A DNA stretch of 64,000 bases, taken from Chrysomallon squamiferum (Eukaryota; Mollusca; Gastropoda; Neomphalida; Peltospiridae). Below, piece after piece: positions 39,700 to 53,853 of this stretch. The notes under the pieces are model-generated. The model saw only the letters and a list, made by a program, of their open reading frames with translations, searched no databases and was not told the origin of the DNA. Numbering within the stretch: the stretch's first letter is position 1; each line of letters starts with the position of its first letter. The stretch covers positions 10,497,038 to 10,561,037 of the forward strand of contig CM022667.1 in the NCBI GenBank assembly GCA_012295275.1, read 5' to 3'. The position numbers were made by a program, and so were the translations under genes.

Positions 39700-41236
39700 T
39701 TATTTATTTATTTATTTATTATTTATTTATTTCCTAATAATACTTAACAGAAAACACACAGTGATGATTCAGCAGAATTCATTCATCATTCAAAACGAAA
39801 TTTTGCTACTTTAATGTCCTCGCAAAGGCCTTTGATATACTATTGATATACAACAACAAAGAAGAAAGAAAGAAAAAAAAAAGGATCGACCCGAAGTACT
39901 AACACGGATGAGCAAGCACTCTAACCACTGAGCCATAAGATTTCAGTTATCTGATTGCTTGAGTTATGAAAACACACGAGTAAACGAGTTTCATAAACTG
40001 CTCACTCGACCGGTTACACTGACCTGAACTCTGAAGAATTTTATAATGTCAAGAGGAAATTTCTGTCTCACCACACTTGATCACTCTTAAATAGAAAACT
40101 CTGTGTCAGTTTGTATAAGACATGCATCAACAAGAACACAATAGACTAGGTAGATTCGAACGCTCTGACCCGTGCTTGACATCGCTGTAATTAGTAATGA
40201 TAGCCTTCCTTTGTTTTCTTTTCTTTTTTTTTTTTTTCTATTTTCTTTTTTCTTTTTCTTTGTTTTTTTTTTTTTTTCATCAGAAAATTGTCAAACGTGA
40301 ACTATGTACTTTTATATGTATTTTTTTTCACAAATATAGAAACGTTCACAAGTAAGCAGACACCCGCAGACACACACAGATATATAGACGAATACACACA
40401 CACAGACATACACACACACACACACACACAGGCACACACACAAATGCACATACACACGCACATACACGCATGTTGGGCCCTTACTTATGGTTTCTTTTAA
40501 CATAATTTATAAACCATTTTAATTTCACAAACCCTAATCGGGCCTCTGTCAATAATCGGTACCAGAGAAAGAGTGACATATCAAGTTAATGTACACTTAT
40601 TAATAACAGTTTATACAAGTTATAAACTATTCACTACGTCATAGAAATTATAAATCACCGTCGTATTTCATATGTACACGTAAAAACGCTTTGACGTAAT
40701 TGTTATTGTCTTGTCATTCTCAACATAATTAACAAAAGCTCAGATCATTTTAATTTTTTTTTTTTTTTTATTATTATTTTTTTTTTATTTTGACACGTAA
40801 AAACGCTTTGACGTAATTGTTACTGTCTCGTCATTCTCAACATAATTAACAAAAGCTCAGAACATTTTAATTTTTTTTTTCATTATTTTTTTTTTTTTTT
40901 TTGACATATTTTTCCGTTCCACCCAGTGCTCCGCGGCTAATTCATCGAAAGCTACGGTTTGAAGGTGTTCGTAAAAAAAAAAAAAAAAAATGTTCTTCTT
41001 CCTCTGTCGTATCTTTTCCCTGTCTGCCTTCAAAAATACATTCTCAGAATTTGGTTTAAGTTTTGGGATTTTCTCTATAGCCTAATGTAATATTATATAA
41101 TTACATAAGTACAGATGTATTTGTTTTGGGAAAAGTAAATATGTACGTAAGCATGCGTAACATTTGTGTGTCTGTGTATGCGTACTTGGGTGTATGTATG
41201 TATTCATAGGTATGTATTTGTGTCTATGTATGTTTG

Positions 41237-41299
<63 letters not shown>

Positions 41300-41830
41300 G
41301 TATGTATTTATATGAATATATGTAAGTTTATATATCTGTGTAAACGTATTTGTATGCATGTATGTATGTGTATGTTTATGTTGTATGTATGTAGGTACGT
41401 GTGAATTTATGTATATTTGAAAGTATGTATGTATGTGCGTATATATGAATGTATATATGTGTAACTAAAATATAGCACCTGTATTTATTTATTTGTTTGT
41501 CTGCCTGATTGTTTGTTTGTTGAATTGTTTGTTTGTCTAATTTATTTATTTATTATACCTAATATGTGGCTTTGTATTAACTATTAAATAAATTTTTATT
41601 ACATTCGGACTTTGGCTTTAACCTAAATCTCTTGTTAATGATAAGCAATGTTTGTTTGCATGTCCAGCAGGCACAAATCATACTCGATCGCATTTCAAAA
41701 TCCAGAAGTAAGAAATACGCCAGATGAATTTACTGATAACAAAAAAGAAACCTGGTTTAATTTGAGAAATTCTGTCAACAATTATAATTTATGCTTGAGT
41801 TGTTACGTACGTCATTACTAGAAGCTAGTA
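39700..41830. repeat. Segmental duplicate of 28420-29870
   Basis: Same orientation as its partner. The most conserved part is 39889-40207, which contains the SINE-like family 2 head on the minus strand. The copy is longer because of CA repeats (about 40390-40442), duplicated GACACGTAAAAACGCTTTGA motifs (about 40674 and 40792) and a TA/GTAT microsatellite region (41.2-41.5 kb). Confidence 0.7.
39885..39960 (-). repeat. tRNA-derived SINE-like head (family 2), minus strand
   Basis: Same box A and box-B-like sequence as the copy at 28615-28690; it moved with the larger duplication, so it is not an independent insertion. Confidence 0.5.
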
Positions 41831-43569
41831 CATTTGTTAGTGATATGTTTACCAATGTAAAGTTATATTGTAATTATATCTATGAATAAAGTTATTTAAA
41901 GATATGAAAAAAGATATTTCTAAGAACAGAGAAGTTCGTATCATTTTATATGTTAATTACTTCTTTTTTTGTATTCTTGTGATTACTTAACATTTATGTC
42001 AGTGTCAGTAATTTTATTTATTTGTTTGTTTATTTTTTTTATGGTTTTTTATTTTATTTTTTTTTTTTTTTTTTCGTTGACTATTATTTATTTTGTTTAT
42101 TTCACTTGTTTATTGTTTATGGGTTTTTTTTTTTTTTTATTATTTACTTATTTTTTATTGGTTATATTAATAAGAAAATGTTTTTTTTTTCCTTGCAGAC
42201 AACAAAACAATCCCATGATTAATTACATAAAAAACGTGACTGGTTGGATTGGGATATAACCCAAACTGAATGCAAAAAGCCTAGATTAATTGCATATACC
42301 ACAGTGTATGGAATATTTAGTGTTTACCATAACATAGAAACAGATTTTTCTACGTGTGATTTAAACAACCATTGTGATACTGCAAGGTGCAAATCATTCA
42401 AATTATGACACATGTAACTGTATTCATAAATTATTAGTTCAATTCAACATAACAGTATTTTTTTTTTTTTTTTTTTACAGTTTCAGCCATAAATATATTC
42501 TGCTGGATAAAGTTAGCAAAACATCTGTGGGAAAGTGAAGGTTAAAAAATCTACTTTTATTAGCCTTCTCGTTAATCCGGCTCTGACAGCAATTCAACCC
42601 CTGTTCTCCTAGATAAAGAGCAATTTACCAACAGTAAGCGAATGCTAAACTAAAGAGGATAAACGGACTCTAAATACCAGCTCATCACTAAATGAGGGCA
42701 CGCTTTTATAAACTGGAACACCGAGACAACAATTTCTGTGTAACACTAGCCAGTAAAGAAAAATTAGATATGAAGAGAACGAGCAAACCAACGTTGGACC
42801 TGCGTGGAGATTGAAAAACAAAGAATCAAGGCCAAAGTTTGAACTACAGAATAAATACTGTCATCTTTGTGAAAATTTAAATAAAACGAATACTGAAATT
42901 AATGCCGTATTTAGACAAGGTCACTTCATTTTATAAGACGCTGAAGAGAGATTCACAGATGCAGACTGAACAGTGATAACAGAATTTTTTAAAACATCCT
43001 TCAAATTAAGACACCCCGCCGAAATTCAGTCCCGTATGACAGAGCTGCCAATATAATTAATAATAAACATATTAAATAATATAAGTTTACTTTCGTGATG
43101 GCCATTTTGTCTTTCTGTTATTTTTTTCCTATTATTATTTCTCTATGTTAATATTAGTAGCATTCACTTATTAATTTATCATTATATTACTTTATTTATT
43201 AAATTACTTTTATTTTAATGATGCTGGGGTTTTTTTTGTGGGGAGGGTTGCTGCATCATATTATATACAAATTAAACTAGAAGTACTCGTTGATTTAATA
43301 CGAACGAATGAAAGTGTATCGATGCGTAAAGCAGAAAAACGGTAACAGGGTACGTACGTTTTAAAGCAAGTAGCATGATGCATTGTATTTCAATGGCCCG
43401 TCGCTTTCAGTATGTCCACAAACGATGATACCAAACCATTACAGTTTAGTTAATAACTGTACGCCCGTCTGCAAACCTTAAAACACATTTTAAAAACAAT
43501 AAGCTGTATATTTTGAATTAGATTAATGAAAACAAACCGCGAATAGGAACAGATGTTGGTAGGGTCGTT

Positions 43570-43930
43570 ACACGTCAGAAAACTGCTTCGATCACGTTGT
43601 TGTTACAGTTTATCAAAGCGTGCAGAAGACGTTGAAGAAGAAAAAAGAAAAGAAGAGAGTCGACGCCTTCTTGTACACTAAATGATCTGGTCCCTGGATA
43701 TATCTCGAGCAATATACCAAAACGACACCCGTTCAAACTAGTTAAAATGTAGGCCAACTTGTAATATAACCGTGTTATTGTTATTTTACCCTTGCCGACA
43801 AATAATTATTCTGTCGCATGCGTACTGACGTATGTGTAGGGTTCCACAAATATATTTGTGAAATGAATACAAAAGTGCATTAGACTGGACATTAAACGCA
43901 TTGTGGATTATTCATATTCCAAAGGATAAA
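43570..43930 (-). repeat. Arm 2 of a near-identical inverted repeat (arm 1 at 30025-30380)
   Basis: Reverse complement of arm 1 with almost no differences by eye. It lies in the upstream part of the gene C unit. Confidence 0.75.
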
Positions 43931-44706
43931 AATATATTTTAAAAAAAAAAAAAAAAAAAATGCTAGTAAGTAGAATTATTTAATTTATGTATTGACTTTT
44001 TTTTTTTTTTTTTTCTTGTATTTTCTTATTTGTATTTTACTTTTAACAATTTAGTTTTTATTGAAACCTGGGGACGGTGGGCTGAACTCTAAATGGCCTC
44101 AAATCGTAGCAATGTCTCATTTTTGTTTTCCTACGTGCAAGACGTGTATTAAAAACATAAAACGATTTACGAAACTGTTTTCTAAAGATTGTTATGTCAG
44201 AATTAATTAGTGTAATCTGGTGGTTTAAATCAGACGTAGGGCATGCAAAAGTCGATGATAAAATTTAAGAATTTTATGTTCAAAACGTAAGTTGGCCAAA
44301 GAAAATGATTTTTGTTTGTCTGTTTGTTTTAATTTGCTGCTTTATTTTTTGCTTAATTTTATTTTATTTTAGTTCTTTATATTAAAAAAAAAGAAATGTG
44401 CTTGTTTTAAATCCATTTTATTGCATTTATTTTATTTTTTATTTTTGACTTTTTATTATATACTGCAAACAAAGACATTTTTGTAATTCATATGTGAAAA
44501 TTCATTCGGTTGTACTTCATATTCCCAGGTTTTATTCCAAGTACAAACATGTTACTAAATTCAAATTTCATATATAAAAATAAATCGAGTCGTGAAACAA
44601 TTTTTTTTTTTTTTGCGTATTTTTTATAATTGCGTAACTAATATCATGGCAAAACAATATTGTCGGGTGAATTGTAGTTTTATAAAAAAATGTCTTCTTC
44701 TTTTTT

Positions 44707-44744
<38 letters not shown>

Positions 44745-46004
44745 ATTCAGTAAGAGAAATGCATATTTATATTTGTATTTAAATTTTTATTTTTTTTTAT
44801 TTTTTTTTTTTGCTTCGATTGGTTAGTACGTTTGCAGCGACGTTTGGATTTATTATTTACAGCATAATTATATTTAAAAAATTAAAAAGTTAGACACGTT
44901 AATCACTGAATGAGCTATGATTATTTATTTATTCATTCATTTATCTTTTCATTTAGATTACTGTCTTAATTTTTCTTACTAAAATCAACTGCTTATTACT
45001 TACTAAATACCGTCAAAGTACTTTTTTGGTTGTTCCTTTCTTCTTCTTTTTTCTTTTGTTTAAATAAATAAATATAATATAATATTGATCTTCAAACTGC
45101 AACAATGGACTTGAAAATGTTTTTCTCAGTTCCATTCATTTCTTGATAAATATCACGATAAATATATCTATCCACCATGGATTTTGCTTTAAGCACTAGC
45201 ATCAGATACGACAGCTTGGAGGAACTTTCCTATTAATACAACCCTTTAGATAACGATAGAATTTAAGAATATCATTTTTATTCCTACACGTATAAGTTAC
45301 CTGGGAAAGTTTGTCAAATAATATTAGCATTTAACTGATTATTATCATCTAAATCGTTTATTATTGCTTTTACTTTCAACGTCTGACTTTATTTTAAAGT
45401 TAAATTATTTTAACTTATATCTGTTCGACCCTTGAGGATAAACCTACTTGTCAATTTACGTCTTGACTCGTTTTAATAATAACAATAACAACAACAACAA
45501 CAACAATAATAATAAAGTAGAAACGTTTTAATAATAACAAATCGTTTTAAAATTAAATAAATATAAAAGGAATTACATAAAAATTGCTTAAATGAAAGTT
45601 AGGAAAGCATTCTAGTATTGTTCCAAAGCTACCTCTCTTTTCATCTGTAAAACGTATATGAAAAATTTGTATAATGGCTTTCCATTTATGACCGCTATCT
45701 GTTATTTGAAAATATAAACTGTTGGCAGATGTGTAAATTAAAGGGACAGTTTTAAAAAATAACCTTTTTGCTTTGTTCCTTTCATTTTTTTTTTTTTTTT
45801 TTTTTTTCCCCTTTCTGGCAGTTAGTTCGACTTTGCTGTCTGTGAAAGGCCAGTTGGTTTTATTATATATATTGGGTGGTTTTGACGTTTTTATAACTTT
45901 TTACATTTCCAACAAATCTTTCGCGTTAGAAGAAATATACACGAATTTACAAATGTTTGACTGAAAATGACAAGATTTTAATGAGAAAAATATACTGCTC
46001 AAAA

Positions 46005-46048
46005 GACTTACATATCGAGGATAGTGAGCAGTGCCAAATATGTAAGTC
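46005..46048. other. Perfect 11-base inverted repeat upstream of gene C
   Basis: GACTTACATAT and its exact reverse complement ATATGTAAGTC are separated by 22 bases, about 240 bases before the gene C ATG. It could be a binding site, the end of a small element, or chance in AT-rich DNA. Confidence 0.35.
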
Positions 46049-46289
46049 ACAGCTCTTTGCTTCTCAGCTGTTTAATCTCTTGGTTAGCATGTTACGGATA
46101 ACATATTTGTAATTAATATGACTATCATATACTATTTGCACACAACTCTCAAGTGCAGTATTTGTATTGTTTTATTTAGGAAATTTAGAACAAGTTGAGG
46201 GACTCTTCTCAGGAGGGGAAAATAACAAGAAGATAGAAAGAAGAAAACGCCACTAAACCTGAAAATTTAAATAATTCGAAAGGTCAGTC

Positions 46290-47238
46290 ATGCGTCATTT
46301 ATCCATCGTAATATTAGCAGTATCAATCATCTGGCTGAGGGATTCTACTTTTGGTGGAAAATACTCCTGGCAGAAATACGATGCTTTTGACGACATCGAC
46401 GACAAATTTATCGCTGTACAGAGTCACAACTGTCGGGCTAAACCTAAAAGTGAAATGGTTTTCAGAGAGGACACCGTGTCCCAAATTCCCAAATATAATC
46501 GTCTGCTCTCTCAGGTTTGGTATAAAAACCGGACCTCTCTCATACACCTGCACAACATGGCGCTCAACCGAGCTTTCTTCTACAGCTACATCTTACAGAA
46601 AATGAACGACACCTCCTCCTTCTATCTCAGTCCAAACTGGCTGTACATGTACATGTCGGTCACCGCTGACGTCAACGCAAATCCTGACATGATCAACGGC
46701 AGCGCTATTTACTTTGATAATAACTGCAGCTATCCTAATTGGTATACGACGATTCCTCTGAACAAAACATTGAACCTTTTCGCACCAAAAGCTTGGAGAT
46801 GGGATGATTACAGTGACCAAGACAATTTTCTGAGGGAACCCACCAAGAAGGTTGTCATGGTAACTGACATGGGCTCTGGGAGCAGTGCCAACTACACACA
46901 TTCGGATTACAAGATGAATCCCTGGTATTCAAAATGGCTGCCGGATATTTCCGGTGCTGAAGACTCCTTGACTAAGTTTCCTTACAGAATCGGCATAAAA
47001 TATTCTAACGAAACTGGACGTTTTACGAGGGATGAATTTCTGAATTTCCATTTCTTTGGTCCTTCATCGCCGAGTCAAAACGAAAAAGACGAGCGTATGC
47101 TGCCAGTTCAGTTCACAAAGCCGTATTACGACTGCAGCGGCGCCAGGAAGTGGGTACTGAGCGCCGTGTCTCCTGTTGTCGACTACATGCCTCGGTACTC
47201 TAACTGGACACATCTTCGTCGTCAACGGTGAGCGAAAA

Positions 47239-47276
<38 letters not shown>

Positions 47277-48751
47277 CAGATCTTGTAAGTTCTGTAAATT
47301 CATATGGATATACGTAATTATATAACATATGCTTAATATTAGGGTTATTTTTAAAAACTGATTTGATATACTAACAAATAGCATTTCTGGTTGATAACGT
47401 AAAATATATTTAATTATCACGTTTTTCTTTTAGAATTCATGGCTGGAAAATTCATTAATATTTTGCTATTGAATTATATGTTACTCTATTGATTGTATCT
47501 TATATTTTATTATAGGTTTGTGGCTGCGATCGTTATGGACATAGACTTCAATCAAATAGATTTCAACGCGTGTGGTGTCAGTATGGGTAATCCTGGTCCC
47601 AGCTATTTGTCAGGTACTGCTAGATGCAAACCAAAAACAACAGGAGTGAGTAGATCTTTTGAACGATCAGTTTTAAATTTATAATCACGTTCTCTAACAA
47701 TGCTTATCTTTGCATTTTCAACTTTTTTTTCACCCCGTTAAATTTAAATATTTCAATATAATTATACGTTTTACGAGCTTAAAACAATAATAAATAAATT
47801 AATAAATATAAATTAAAACAACAAAATAACTAAATAATTAACATTTGCTGGCAAGAATGATGACATATTTGAACCCATTTACTATCCGTTTACTTGTACT
47901 ACATACGCTGGATTATTTCAAAGCTGATTTCTATCTTTCAGCTATGTGTCAAATAAATACTCTCAAGTTTCAGTACGATACAGTGTTAAATAACTGCTGA
48001 TATTGTACTTTTTTCCTGTCAGGCACATTTTTCTTCTCTTTCATCACTTATGTAAATTCTATAGTATAATACTTGTCATGACTTGGGTAACAATGTCTAA
48101 ATGTTTAGAAATGTGTGTGAATCTTAAACAAAAATATGTATGTCCATGTTATTTTAACATGTGCGAACATCACACACACACACACTACTAGTGCCTGTAC
48201 TTTACATGTGCGAACATTGTGTTGTGTGCTTACCTCTTGAATTTGTAATATATAAATACTTGAATTTACAGCTATATAAAAAGCCGCGTTTTCTATTTCG
48301 TTTATTTATATGTATTTACAAGCTTTCGCTTTCATACTTCGATTATGTGACTACTAGTGCAACTTTAATAAGCAGGTACGATTCACAGAACAGTGTGTTG
48401 AAAACTGCTTATTTATGTGTTCATAGATGGCTGGCTTCGAACAGATCATGATGATAAATATATTTTTCAGACCCTGTTTACAACCACTGAAAAATGAAAG
48501 GCTTATTGTGATACATTTTAAACCCACGATTTATGTTACACATTTTATGGCTTAAAGAACAACAGTGGTCTTGTCTGGGACTTTCATGTTCCATTTTGAC
48601 ATCTTTTGTAGTTGTAATACCTCTTAGTGGATAAACCATCTGTCCAAGAATAATGACAACCATGCCGAAATAAAATCTAAGTTAGGAAACAAATATTTTT
48701 TAAAAAGTCGGTATTTGCATTTGCACTTTCAACTAACCATTTATACCATTT

Positions 48752-48827
<76 letters not shown>

Positions 48828-48897
48828 CTTCTGATATTAAACACAATGTTCTCTTTAATATCAGAAGTAATCCTTACTATAGACATACATATCCTCC

Positions 48898-48956
<59 letters not shown>

Positions 48957-49629
48957 TATGCAAGGTTTGTTCTCCTTTACTCTGAGCTTCTGACTGACTG
49001 ATTTGCAGTTCTCGTATTTCCTTATGAACACAAAAACGTACAATGTTACAGACAATAAATTACGTTTAAGACTCGGCTCTCTTCAGCATTAAAACTGTTT
49101 TCTTTTAGTGCAAGCATAAAATGGGATACGGGTTTAGACGAGGTGGTTACGTTTGTGTGTGCAAAAGTGGCTACCACTATCCAAAATGGATCGACCCTCC
49201 ATTTCAAGGTGATGATATTGAGCAAGCCACAGAAGACGAATATAATAATGGATTTGAATGTCAACGCACTGACCGTAAGTTCTTCTGCACGATAAAGCTG
49301 AAGAAAATAAACGATTTAACAATCCATATAGCAAAAATATGCAGCCAAATATAATTTACTACCAAATGATTGTGTTTATTTGTTGTTTGAACAAACAGCC
49401 TAATACATTTTTACTATGAATCTTAATTTAATAATAATTTTTGATATTTTCACATGCCCATAATTGTCTGCACACTGATTTTCCTGTTTCATTTTGACAG
49501 CGTTTGTATTGATCAGTAATTATTATCTATTAGTTTCTGTTTTCATATATACATGGTGTTGAATTTCTTTGTTCTTATTGTTTTTTGTTTGTTGTTGTTG
49601 ATTTGTTCTTTTATGGTATTTGTTTTTTT

Positions 49630-49661
<32 letters not shown>

Positions 49662-52324
49662 TTCTGTATTACGCCTCTTAATTTTAAGGATATTAGAAAC
49701 GAAGATACAAAGAGACACCCGTAGCCACAAATTATATGTGATTTAATTCAGTGCTGAGCTGGTCTTTGGAATATTTCTTTTTAACCATTTTTTTTTTCTT
49801 CTTCTTTTTTCAGAACGCATTGTTCTGCCGCAAATTGAACAACTGGAAGGCGTGACAATTGAGGGCGGTTCCAATACATTTACAAGTGGCGGTAAAGACC
49901 TGGGCAGCTTGACAACTAATTTTGTTTCTAGGAAAATACTTTCAGTGAATGTTACTGAAGAAGAGAAAGTTTCACAGTACGCAGCTCATATGTCAACGTT
50001 TCAAAAGAAAAAAGAAACTGAAGAAGTACGACCAGACAAAAACATGAAAAAGCTTGTTTCCAAATTACGAAAAGAAAAAAGAAAAAATGTTCTACATTAC
50101 ACGGCCTCGTCGCCACAGGAAGAGAAAAACAAACGAAAAAATACTCCAACGTGGGCAAAATATGCTCATGGAAAGATCAAACTTACCAGTCGAAAGACGA
50201 TCAAACTTTTGAAGAAAAAGTGGCTGAGAGCTAAGAATATCACACTTCACAAACGATCGAAACGAGCTTTCAAAGGTCCCTTTGACCAACAGGCCTTCGA
50301 TTCAGTGATGCGAATTTTCCGTCACAAGGCTAGCATAACTGCTGAAAATTGTCACACGAAGCCCAAACATTTGTTATACATGGCTGGCGATGTTGGTTAC
50401 GGATTTGACAAACAATTTGAAGCTGAAGGGAGAACAGCTTTAAGACTTTCTCATTTTGTCAGCAATTTCCTTCAGAATTCTTCACCAGACGAAAACTTTG
50501 GAAATCTGAGAGGAGGAGGAAGGCTGCACATGGAACATGTGATTGGAGAAGTACTAGCCAACGTCATGGCTAACCACAAAATACTTTCCAGCGGAATATT
50601 CTTCGACACTTATCAGTTTGAAAACCAAGATGGTTCGATGAGGGAATTGTTTGGCCCATTTGCTTACGAAAAGCAAGGCAGCTTTTACACTATAGATGCA
50701 GCAGGGATGACTACGCGATACACTGATGAGGACTGGTTCGTTAAAAGTAAATCAAGATGGTCGACAAATGTAGAAGGTCTTACAACGTACAAAATGAGGC
50801 CTTTGATTAGGTCGAATCCAGCAGGACTTAGTTCTGTCCAATTTACGTACTTCCCAATGAGCTACAAGGCTCCTGACTATAAAGACGGCTTCTGGACACG
50901 TCCCACTTTTAAATGTGATGGTCGCATAAATGAGTGGGTTATGACATATGTTGTCCCCTTCTTTGGTCTCGACCATCTTAGGAAAAGGATACAGTTTAAG
51001 TATGCTAAGTGTCCTTGCAGACCTATATTTTTCGTTATAGAAAAATCATATTATATAGAGTTACCTTTAACAGATACTGAAAGAGGGTAGCCAACAATTG
51101 TTAATGAACAACAAAGTACAAAAACAAAGACAATTAAAATAAAATAACTAAATTATATTGATTATCTTAAAAGCTATTGAAAAAACTGAAAATGAAATGT
51201 CTGTCTGACTTTATTACGCTAATAAAAAATAAAAAAGTAAAAGCATAATCAGTTCGTCATAAAAAAATTAATTTCTGTTCGGCTTTCCCGGTAATTATCA
51301 CTGTAATAAATCTAAAGGATCGCTATATATGTTTCTATAAAATTCTAGTCATTTCTGACCAAAATTTAAAATTGTATTTCACATTTTACTTTAAGAGGCG
51401 TCGTGACAGCTGACGTTCCTCTGGGACTCCTGGAAATTGACCAGTGTCCGGCTCCTTTTCACGTTCCAAATGCATTCAAAAATACAGCGAGATGTGACCA
51501 AATATCAACCAAGGTAAAGATATGTGGAATATACATATATCCTACAGAATTCTGTAAATTTATGAAAAGACATTAACTTAAAATAACTCTATGTATTCAA
51601 AATATACAGACACAAGAATAATTATTATAAAAGCGGTTTTTTGGGGGGGGAATTTCTGTTCTTATTACTGTACTAATAAATAACTAAAAATAACAAACAG
51701 AAATTTGCCGAGAGATTTTCAAAATTCAGTTTTTCCATTATTTACAGTGTCGAAAACAGAACGGTTTCCTGTTTATGCGAGGTGCTTACAGATGCGATTG
51801 TCGTCAAGGTTTCGAATACCAGCATGCAGACGGCAAGTTCTGGATCGAGGGATCTCTTTTAGAATTGGAATGGGAAAAGAAACAGCGGGGAATTTTCAGC
51901 AGGTAAAGAAATTCAGTTATTAGTACCACAAAAAAAGGAAGAGTAATTTATTTATTTAAATTTAAGCGTTTACATAACACAGTTTAAAGCCATGATCGAC
52001 CACCAAGTGAATACTAATAAATCAACGTACGTAAGAACGAACGAATTAATGAATGAATGAATGAATGAATAGATTTTTAACAAGGTTTTAAATATTATGG
52101 AGCTAAGCTGGAGAATAATTTTCTACCAGATCTTCTCTCACAATTTAGGAATGACATATTATGTGAGAAAAAAAAAATGAAAAAAATGTTTTATATTAAA
52201 TATAAAAGTTTATATCCAAGAATTAGCATATTAAAAAAAGGCTTCATTGTCGTGGATAATTACTTCTACCATAAATTTTAAGTTTTATTACATGAAATTT
52301 GCAAAAGAAAATATGATATCTTCT

Positions 52325-52360
<36 letters not shown>

Positions 52361-52903
52361 CTATTTATATCTACGTTTGTTCATGTACCAGTGAACATAA
52401 TACTTTTTCCACAATGCATATAAATTTGTCCTTAAAGAAACTCTGTATGTTAACATTTTTATGCATATATCTATTTATATTTAGATATTTACACATACAC
52501 ATACACACAAACACACAATTTATAGATACAAAGAGATATATACATGTATATACACATATACATACACTCGCACATATGCATGTATACTTACACAACACAC
52601 ACACACAAACACACACACATACATAATATATACGTCAGTACGTACGTACAGAAATACACATAAAATACAGCTATGTACACGTACATGCAGGTTCAAATAA
52701 TACTAGCTGTAGTAATTGTAGTAATAACAGTAATAAAAATAATGATTATGATGATGTTAATAATTATAATGTATTATTTATTTTTCAGATTTGATCTGTT
52801 AAAATGTCGTATATCGGGAACAGAAGCCGTCTCGGCACATTTAACAGTTTTGTTACAAAGTATCTGGGTTGCCCTGACCCTGAGCTGTCTTCTGACGTGG
52901 TAG
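46290..52903 (+). CDS. Gene C: secreted/GPI-type protein with two GPR158-like Cache-EGF modules
   Basis: Seven exons: 46290-47227, 47516-47645, 49109-49274, 49814-50999, 51396-51513, 51748-51902 and 52789-52903. They join in frame to 935 codons plus TAG, with the same phases as genes A and B. The signal peptide (MRHLSIVILAVSIIWL) and 5' flank match gene B, but the mature N-terminus, Cache 1, stem and EGF 1 match gene A almost exactly. R-S-K-R is at residues 559-562 before Cache 2. From intron 6 onward gene C is distinct: its last exon encodes LLKCRISGTEAVSAHL and then a different hydrophobic tail (SIWVALTLSCLLTW), which still fits a GPI signal. A polyadenylation signal candidate AATAAA lies about 450 bases after the stop. 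Intron 2 contains a GA/CT hairpin. As in A and B, no 7TM domain follows the second EGF-like domain, unlike GPR158/GPR179. Confidence 0.88.
48756..48954. repeat. (GA)n - 12-base stem - (CT)n giant hairpin in gene C intron 2
   Basis: A (GA)n tract (about 48756-48822) and a (CT)n tract (48901-48954) flank a perfect inverted repeat, TTCTGATATTAA at 48829-48840 and its reverse complement at 48855-48866. The whole can fold into one long hairpin or cruciform. Gene B lacks it at the same place. Confidence 0.85.
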
Positions 52904-53417
52904 TTTAAATTGCATTATTCAAGTTTACCCTACCATACAGACATAGCATAATTACTGACTCACTATTCAGAGAAGCAAAAGAAAGAAAAAAAATGTGTAC
53001 TTCATTTTCACGATAAATTACCGCTAGTAAATGTGCTTGTTATATACATCATTTGGTTTTTGAAAGCATGTAGCAACCTTTGGGTAGAATGGGGATTTTC
53101 TTTTCATTTCCCTTCTGATTCTCGCAGAGAAAATCATCGAATTAACCAGGTTTGTTTCTCACAGAAGGATTTCGACGTTTGGAAGGAATTAATTTAACAC
53201 TGGCAAAATGTACAATTTCATTTAGTGATCGCTACATGAGTATCGTGTATTTGTGTGCGTTTGTGTGCATGTGTATGTTTGATTAGAAAATGTATAACAA
53301 TGACATATGTATTAAACACTTTTTAATGTAGCCGTGATAAGAAATTAGTTTAATAAAAGCTTTATAAAGGAAGAATTTTTTTTCTTCTCACATTTTAATA
53401 CTCATATCATTCAGTAA

Positions 53418-53477
<60 letters not shown>

Positions 53478-53816
53478 AACAAACTCATACAGTTATATCT
53501 TGTATTGTTCATACTACAATTTAACAAATGTATAAAGCATTTGGTTTTCGAAATATATCATTGTTTTAGTAAGATCCACGTCAGCAAAACAAATTTTTCA
53601 CGAAATCATCGAGGGAGATTTTATCCTAAATTCTTTTTTCTTTCCTTCCCGATGGTAAGAAAAGATAATGCTATAATAATTAGGTACGTAAAAAAAAAAA
53701 AAAAAAAAAAAAAATTAAAACATTTTGTAAAAAATAAAGAAAGAAAGAAAATCAATCTCTGTACGGAAAGCCATTTTTGAATGAACAGAATGTTTATAAT
53801 CCGATATTAATTCTAT

Positions 53817-53853
<37 letters not shown>

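Larger units (their letters stand above)
37801..46289. other. Spacer upstream of gene C, duplicated blocks
   Basis: No coding exon is supported. It contains the second arm of the 37.4/39.2 kb inverted repeat, the duplicate of the 28-30 kb region, TA-rich and TTA microsatellites (38443-38475, 39072-39122, 41239-41287), blocks shared with the gene A-B spacer (42.48-43.0 and 43.57-45.1 kb), and about 1 kb before gene C with a perfect 11-base hairpin at 46005-46048. The last 70 bases before the start codon match those of gene B. Confidence 0.6.
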
